Position numbers and translations under genes: made by a program. The notes beneath the pieces are model-generated. The model searched no databases and was not told the DNA's origin. It saw only the letters and a list, made by a program, of their open reading frames with translations. A DNA stretch of 40,790 bases from Propionibacterium sp. (GTDB taxonomy: Bacteria; Actinomycetota; Actinomycetes; Propionibacteriales; Propionibacteriaceae), in the NCBI GenBank assembly GCA_012839035.1, contig DUOB01000107.1:1-40790 (forward strand). The letters are read 5' to 3'. How positions within the stretch are numbered: position 1 is the first letter of the stretch; each line of letters opens with the position of its first letter. This document shows, one piece after another, positions 36,390 to 40,790 of this stretch.

Positions 36390-37403
36390 GTGCGACTCGG
36401 AGTTCTCGACATCGGATCCAATACCGTCCACCTGCTGGTGGTCGATGCGCGGGTGGGCGGCGCGCCCAGCCCAGCTGCCTCCCACAAACGGGAGCTCCGC
36501 CTGGCCGAGCACCTCCAGAAGGACGGCACGATGAGCAGGAAGGGCATCCTGTCGTTGATCGACATGGTCGAATCCTCGCGGGTGCTCGCGGAGGACTCGG
36601 GGTGCTCGAAGGTCCTGCCGTTCGTCACCTCAGCACTGCGCGAGGCGAGCAACTGTGACGACGTCATCGCCGAGTGCAAGGACGCGACAGGCGTCGAACT
36701 GCGCGTCCTGTCCGGGACCGATGAAGCGCGCGGCACCTTTCTCGCGGCTCGACGATGGTTCGGCTGGTCAGCGGGAGCGCTGAGCGTGTTCGACATCGGT
36801 GGCGGATCGGTGGAACTCTCCTGCGGCCGGGACGAGGAGCCCGAGGTCGCCCTGTCGATCCCCGTCGGCGCCGTGCGCATGGCGCGTGAGTTCGGTCCGA
36901 CCGATGTGGCGGGGATTCGGAGGTACGCGCGGGCGGAGATCGGTGCGGTCGTCGGTGAGGTGCTGCGCAGAGGGCCCTATGACCGGGCTGTGGCCACCTC
37001 CAAGACGTTCAAGATGCTCGGGCGGCTGACCGGGGCTGCACCGTCCGCCGACGGGGTGTTCGTCCGGCGGATCCTGTCCCGCGAGAAGCTCAAGGAAGCG
37101 ATCGGAATGATCGTCGAGATGCCCGTCGAGAGGCGTTCGGAGTTGGCCGGTGTTTCGGCAGGCCGTGCTCCGCAGCTTCTGGCCGGGGCCGTGGTGGCGG
37201 AGTCCGTCATGGAGCTGGCGGGAGTGGATGAGCTCGAACTGTGCCCCTGGGCACTGCGGGAGGGCATCATCCTGAACTACCTCGACCACCTTGAATATTT
37301 CGAGTCGGGATCCATCAAAGCCCGCAAGATCGGCCAGCGCATGCGGCTTCAACCGGAGGCTCTCGAAGTCGCCGCACTCGAAGCGGGTCAAAGCGAAGCC
37401 TGA
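36390..37403 (+). CDS. ppx: Ppx/GppA-family exopolyphosphatase
   Basis: This 337-residue ASKHA-fold phosphatase hydrolyses polyphosphate and/or pppGpp. Motifs are [15 protein letters not shown] (phosphate loop), [37 protein letters not shown] and [11 protein letters not shown]. It is of the short Ppx type without a C-terminal HD domain, as in Mycobacterium Rv0496. The GTG start is fixed by both the motif position and the -10 hexamer. It is followed by its own downstream promoter for the isomerase gene. Confidence 0.94.
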   Translation: MRLGVLDIGSNTVHLLVVDARVGGAPSPAASHKRELRLAEHLQKDGTMSRKGILSLIDMVESSRVLAEDSGCSKVLPFVTSALREASNCDDVIAECKDATGVELRVLSGTDEARGTFLAARRWFGWSAGALSVFDIGGGSVELSCGRDEEPEVALSIPVGAVRMAREFGPTDVAGIRRYARAEIGAVVGEVLRRGPYDRAVATSKTFKMLGRLTGAAPSADGVFVRRILSREKLKEAIGMIVEMPVERRSELAGVSAGRAPQLLAGAVVAESVMELAGVDELELCPWALREGIILNYLDHLEYFESGSIKARKIGQRMRLQPEALEVAALEAGQSEA

Positions 37404-37423
37404 CCGCTCGCGACCATGCGGGG

Positions 37424-37429
37424 TAGGGT
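37424..37429 (+). promoter_or_regulatory. -10 element for leaderless gene at 37437
   Basis: TAGGGT lies 7 bases before the GTG at 37437. Confidence 0.6.
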
Positions 37430-37436
37430 GACCCGG

Positions 37437-38294
37437 GTGAGTTCCGAACGCGATCGGCGAGAAGCCACCCCGCCCCCGCCCGCCCCCCGCGTCGCCCTCA
37501 GCACGTCTGCGGTCTATCCGGAGACAACGTCGGCGGCGTTCGAGTGGGCCGGCCGGCTGGGCTATGACGCCGTCGAGATCATGGTCGGCACGGACGCCCT
37601 GTCGACCGATGTCGATGCAGTGCAGCGGCTGCGCGACCACCACCAGATTCCGGTGGTCTCCGTGCACGCACCGACCCTGCTGCTCCTGCCGCGAGTGTGG
37701 GGCACCGACCCCTGGGAAAAGCTGGAGCGCTCGGCGCGCGCCGCTCTCCAGCTCGGGGCACCCACGGTCGTCGTTCACCCGCCGTTTCGCTGGCAGGGGT
37801 CCTATGCGAAGAACTTCCTCGCCGGCATCACCAGACTGACGGAGACGACCGGCATCACGTTCTGCCTGGAGAACATGTATCCCTGGCGGGCGCCCCGTGG
37901 GGAGTTCAAGGCGTATCTCCCCGACTGGGACCCGACCGAACTCGAATACGACCACCTCACGCTGGACCTGTCGCACGCCTCGACGTCCAAACAGAACTCG
38001 CTGGAGCTGGCCAAGGAATGGGGCCCCCGGCTCAAACACGTCCACCTCACCGATGGCACCGGATCGTTCATGGACGAGCACCTCGTCCCCGGCCGTGGTG
38101 ACCAGAACGCCGATCAGCTGCTGCACTATCTCGGGGAATCCGGATACGGCGGTGATGTGATCCTCGAGATCAACACGCGGGGAGCAAAGACGCGGGACGA
38201 CCGCGAGCGCGATCTCTATGAGGCCCTCGTGTTCACGCGCACCCATCTTGCGGCCACCCAGCGCGCGCGGACGAGCGGTGGCGGCGACGCCTGA
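37437..38294 (+). CDS. Sugar phosphate isomerase/epimerase-like TIM-barrel protein
   Basis: This 285-residue protein belongs to the AP-endonuclease-2/xylose-isomerase-like family. The barrel shows ALSTSAVYPETTSAAFEWA, GYDAVEIMVG, VVSVHAPTL, VVVHPPFRWQ and CLENMYPWR. The metal-site segments LTLDLSHAS and KHVHLTDGTG are followed by the glutamate in VILEIN. The substrate is unknown. The Pro-rich N-terminal extension (PPPPAP) is unusual. It follows ppx as in the Rv0496-Rv0498 region. The start is chosen from the leaderless promoter position. Confidence 0.85.
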   Translation: MSSERDRREATPPPPAPRVALSTSAVYPETTSAAFEWAGRLGYDAVEIMVGTDALSTDVDAVQRLRDHHQIPVVSVHAPTLLLLPRVWGTDPWEKLERSARAALQLGAPTVVVHPPFRWQGSYAKNFLAGITRLTETTGITFCLENMYPWRAPRGEFKAYLPDWDPTELEYDHLTLDLSHASTSKQNSLELAKEWGPRLKHVHLTDGTGSFMDEHLVPGRGDQNADQLLHYLGESGYGGDVILEINTRGAKTRDDRERDLYEALVFTRTHLAATQRARTSGGGDA

Positions 38295-38304
38295 CCCCAC
38301 TCCG

Positions 38305-39117
38305 ATGGCTGAGGAGGCCGCTGGCCCTCTCGAAGCCCCGGGCGGCGCCCGGTTCGGGCTCGAGGTGCTCCTCGTCCTCGGAGTCTCGCTGGGGGAGTCA
38401 GCGGTCTATTCCATCCTGCGCATCATCGAGCGGATGACGCGGCCCGAACCGCTGTCCGCGCAGACGTCCACGATGAACACCTCGGCCACCCCGGAACGGT
38501 CATGGCTCGATCTGGCCTACCAACTCGCCAACCTCGCCTTTCCGCTCGTCCCGGTGCTGCTCGCGCTCTATCTGCTCTGGCTCGCGGCCGGTCCGCGGGC
38601 CTGGCCGGGGGATGACCCGGGCGTACGCCCCTGGCACCGCATCGGCTTCGACCTGCGCCGGCCCCGGGCCGATCTGGGCAGGGGAGTCGTGGTCGCGGCC
38701 GGGATCGGCATTCCGGGGCTCGCATTCTATCTGTTCGCTCGCGAGATCGGCATCAACACCAACGTCGCTCCGGCGAATCTCGCGGAGAACTGGTGGACGG
38801 TCCCGATCTATCTCCTCGCCGCCGTGATGAACGGCATTCTCGAAGAGGTGCTGATGCTCGGCTGGCTCTTCCTGCGACTGCGGCAGCTGCAGTGGTCCTG
38901 GGTCGCCGTGCTCATCGTGTCCGCGGCGGTGCGCGGGAGCTATCACCTCTATCAGGGCTTCGGTGGCTTCGCCGGCAACCTGGTCATGGGGGTCGTGTTC
39001 GGCGTGTTGTTCCTGAGGTGGAAGCGCGTGGGCCCGTTGGTCGTCGCGCACACGGTGCTGGATGTGGTGGCTTTCGTGGGGTACGCAGTCGTCGCCCCGC
39101 ACGTGACCTGGCTCTAA
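38305..39117 (+). CDS. CPBP-family intramembrane protease-like protein
   Basis: This 270-residue protein has about seven membrane segments. The CPBP motif 1 glutamates are present (Glu180, Glu181 in NGILEEVLMLG), but the arginine of EExxxR is leucine (Leu185). The histidines are retained in SYHLYQG (His214) and AHTVLDV (His249). Family members cleave prenylated substrates or act in bacteriocin immunity; activity here is uncertain. ATG 38305 lies 10 bases after the isomerase stop. A GTG at 38278, within the isomerase gene, is an alternative start. It is the last gene before the composition change. Confidence 0.82.
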   Translation: MAEEAAGPLEAPGGARFGLEVLLVLGVSLGESAVYSILRIIERMTRPEPLSAQTSTMNTSATPERSWLDLAYQLANLAFPLVPVLLALYLLWLAAGPRAWPGDDPGVRPWHRIGFDLRRPRADLGRGVVVAAGIGIPGLAFYLFAREIGINTNVAPANLAENWWTVPIYLLAAVMNGILEEVLMLGWLFLRLRQLQWSWVAVLIVSAAVRGSYHLYQGFGGFAGNLVMGVVFGVLFLRWKRVGPLVVAHTVLDVVAFVGYAVVAPHVTWL

Positions 39118-39232
39118 GAGTTGCCGGGACCCGGCGACGCACCTAGACGTACTGAGTCCAGAAGCTTGCCGACCGGCTTGGGCCCCACTGAGTGGTGACT
39201 TCGCTGGACCTCGCTCCCGCCCACCTGTTCCA

Positions 39233-39250
39233 TTTCTGCCTACGCAGAAA
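39233..39250 (+). promoter_or_regulatory. Perfect 7-4-7 dyad before the accessory operon
   Basis: TTTCTGC-CTAC-GCAGAAA ends 14 bases before the ATG at 39265, just ahead of its GAGGGAG ribosome binding site. It could be an operator or a leader hairpin. The rest of 39118-39232 holds only a short imperfect GC-rich hairpin directly after the CPBP gene. Confidence 0.45.
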
Positions 39251-39264
39251 GACCAGAGGGAGCA

Positions 39265-39756
39265 ATGGACAAGCCAACAGCAAAAGCACCTCATCAGGTG
39301 ACGGACGACACTGGAGTGAACAGCCTTGCGGTCTTGGAACGACTCGCGGCTGAAAGCGAAATTCGCCGACTCGTAGCGGCGGGCCAGTGGAAAAGGGATT
39401 TCGGCACTAACGGAATGCCCGTCTCTCACTGGGAGAGCTCGATGAGCGGTCCGACCTCGCCCTGCGGATTGGACCCGAGCGAAGAAGAGCCGTCAGAACA
39501 GGCTCACTGTTGGACCGGCGAGGGACTATCAGACTCCTTTTCCGGATATGAACGCGTCTCACGTGAGGAACGCTCTGATTTCGGGGTTTCCAGGGACCAG
39601 TGGATGCCCAAAATGATGCACTTTCTTACGAATGAACAGATCTATGTTGAATCATCGAGAACAGCCAGGGGCCGATGGTATTCATGGGAAGCTGCAACCG
39701 TCCTTTTGGAAAATGAGTTAGTCCCAATCTGGATTGCGGGCAGGTATGAGTTCTAG
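39265..39756 (+). CDS. Unrecognised protein at the head of a ferredoxin operon
   Basis: This 163-residue soluble protein is rich in Trp, Ser and Glu, with no signal peptide or membrane helix. It begins after GAGGGAG, a good ribosome binding site. Features seen are a helical stretch at about residues 19-40 (VNSLAVLERLAAESEIRRLV), a Ser/Glu-rich middle with two cysteines, and a C-terminal WEAATVLLENELVPIWIAGR. I cannot assign a family. Base composition is clearly lower in G+C than upstream genes. It ends at TAG, after which the same frame stays open for 48 codons up to the ferredoxin start. Confidence 0.6.
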   Translation: MDKPTAKAPHQVTDDTGVNSLAVLERLAAESEIRRLVAAGQWKRDFGTNGMPVSHWESSMSGPTSPCGLDPSEEEPSEQAHCWTGEGLSDSFSGYERVSREERSDFGVSRDQWMPKMMHFLTNEQIYVESSRTARGRWYSWEAATVLLENELVPIWIAGRYEF

Positions 39757-39903
39757 TTTGCCAAGCCAGCAGAACAGTGGACGATTTCCGAAGCTCTTTT
39801 CCAGGAAGTCTTTTCAACACCATTTGATGGGCCGGGTTGGGTGCATCAGCCCCGCGTGCCCTACGGCCCATTGCAAGCCAAGTCCACTCTTGAGGAAGGT
39901 TGA
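39757..39903 (+). other. Open continuation of the preceding reading frame beyond TAG
   Basis: Directly after the TAG at 39754-39756 the same frame reads 48 sense codons, including QWTISEALFQEVF and GPGWVHQPRVPYGP, to a TGA at 39901-39903. That TGA lies two bases before the ferredoxin ATG, exactly where an upstream operon gene would be expected to stop. It may be the lost C-terminus of the preceding protein, separated by a nonsense mutation, or an open stretch by chance. Confidence 0.4.
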
Positions 39904-39905
39904 TC

Positions 39906-40106
39906 ATGAAGTTTGTATACGACTCCGACAAGTGCGAAGGTCACGGACAGTGCGAGATGCTTTCACCCGAGCATTTCCAGCTCGAGGACGATGGAAGAGC
40001 GAAACCACTTAAGAGCGCGATTGACTCACAGGACCAAGACTTGGCCAGAGAGGTAGTGATGCGTTGTCCCGCGGCAGCAATTTCAATTGCTAAGGCTGTA
40101 GAATAG
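39906..40106 (+). CDS. [3Fe-4S]-type ferredoxin
   Basis: This 66-residue electron carrier is of the type that serves cytochrome P450 or related oxygenases. The cluster motif is C-X5-C (DKCEGHGQC) with a distal Cys-Pro (MRCPAAAI); one of the four cysteines of a [4Fe-4S] site is absent, as in [3Fe-4S] ferredoxins. ATG 39906 follows GAGGAAGG at an ideal distance. The stop overlaps the reductase GTG by one base. No P450 gene is in the window. Confidence 0.92.
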   Translation: MKFVYDSDKCEGHGQCEMLSPEHFQLEDDGRAKPLKSAIDSQDQDLAREVVMRCPAAAISIAKAVE

Positions 40107-40714
40107 TGAAGCATATCGTAATTATCGGAGCATCTGTCGCTGGCTTGGCGGCCGCAAGAACCATCCAAGCATTATCCGGAATCCGGCTCACCATCGTTGA
40201 ATCAACGTCAGACTTTCCCCCGTATGACCCGCCCCGGCTTTCCAAGGAAGGATTGTTCGACGGCTCGTCCCTTCTTCCAGATACAGCCAGATTGCAATTC
40301 TCTCCAGGCTCAAATACTGTCGTCCTCTCCGGCGTCGCCGCGACTGGACTTGACCCAGATATTAAGATCATCCATCTATCTGACGGACGATCGATCCACT
40401 ACGACAAATTGGTGATTGCAACCGGCGGACGAGCACGTCAGTGGCCAGGTGCAAACCCCGGGCCCAACATTGGATACTTGCGTTCGCATGAAGACATGAC
40501 AGCCTTGCTAGGAATGCTAAGGGAAGGCTCGAGTCTTACAATCGTAGGTGCTGGCCTCATTGGTTGTGAAGTGGCAGCTGCAGCCCGCGGCCATGGGAAT
40601 GCAGTCTCCGTGATTGACGGTAGCAGTCGAATTATGTCCCGAGTTGCACACCCTGAGCTGATTTTGGTGGATCCGGCCGGTATTGCTGCTTGTCAGGGCG
40701 ATTTGCTGGGTTGA
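40106..40714 (+). pseudogene. Ferredoxin reductase, truncated C-terminally
   Basis: This is an FAD/NAD(P)H-dependent reductase of the rubredoxin/putidaredoxin reductase type. It has the FAD loop IVIIGASVAGLAAART, YDKLVIATGGRAR, and the NAD loop LTIVGAGLIGCEVAAAA. Homologous sequence runs to about residue 185 (RIMSRVAHPEL) and then stops near position 40660. The remaining 17 codons to the TGA are unrelated. Normal enzymes are about 400 residues, so the second half of the NAD domain and the whole interface domain are missing, and the product is almost certainly inactive. The GTG start overlaps the ferredoxin stop. Confidence 0.88.
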
Positions 40715-40790
40715 TTTAGCCTCGGTCCGCCGGCGTGGTGGGCGGGTCTAAATGGCGAATGCTCCTGTGACAAGGGAGAATAGGGCTTAC
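40661..40790 (+). mobile_element. Probable left end of an insertion disrupting the reductase gene
   Basis: Reductase homology breaks at about 40660 and the sequence becomes GC-rich again, with no gene up to the window edge. An AAGGGAG ribosome-binding-like sequence at the very end may precede a transposase outside the window. No terminal inverted repeat or duplication can be tested from one end, and I cannot name the family. Confidence 0.35.

Noticed and set aside
39118..39232. Possible tRNA or attachment site at the composition boundary
   Set aside because: No cloverleaf-forming sequence or direct repeat could be found there.
39757..39903. Remnant of a cytochrome P450 C-terminus before the ferredoxin
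   Set aside because: Context made this attractive, but the 48 residues show no haem-binding cysteine motif or other P450 block.

Overview
The window is a high-GC actinobacterial chromosome segment. ClpC, Lsr2, RadA, DisA, an LCP protein, LigB, DUF3180 beside folK, and a ppx neighbourhood resembling Mycobacterium Rv0495c-Rv0498 all point that way. Aerobic-type cobalamin genes next to a cobalt ECF transporter fit Propionibacteriales, but that placement is inference. No rRNA, tRNA or CRISPR array was seen, and no gap between genes exceeds 300 bases.

Layout. 1-9483 is a cobalamin block: cbiMNQ behind a B12 riboswitch, cobG-cobH-cobIJ upstream on the same strand, then divergent cobN and convergent cobF. 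9520-12544 is a folate block (folE, folP, folB, folK, DUF3180). 12615-20295 is mixed: a membrane coiled-coil protein, a methyltransferase/NuoD-like pair, Lsr2 with an unknown partner, signal peptidase I, a small membrane protein, ATP-dependent DNA ligase and a TauE/SafE permease. 20549-25107 holds clpC, a Tat-type SGNH lipoprotein, a DUF3592-like protein and an EamA transporter. 25173-31939 holds a tyrosine-rich capsule-type kinase, mutY, a proline-rich surface protein, disA, radA and a second SGNH protein. 31990-35457 is one tightly overlapped operon read leftward (VOC protein, HisC-like aminotransferase, low-molecular-weight phosphatase, LCP transferase). 35555-39117 holds a cysteine-rich protein divergent from ppx, a sugar isomerase and a CPBP membrane protein.

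From about 39.2 kb the base composition drops visibly. An unrecognised protein, a [3Fe-4S]-type ferredoxin and a ferredoxin reductase form a small redox operon. The reductase is cut short near 40660 by unrelated, again GC-rich DNA, probably an insertion. This tail looks acquired and then damaged.

Three features cut across the gene list. Many genes appear leaderless, with a TAnnnT hexamer 6-8 bases before the start codon. The palindrome GGCGTACGCC recurs far more than expected. Tyrosine is mostly written TAT although the third codon position is otherwise C/G-rich. The most interesting biological lead is the NuoD-like protein. It has lost both quinone-site residues, keeps the arginine that NDUFAF7 methylates in complex I, and is encoded directly after a MidA/NDUFAF7-family methyltransferase.
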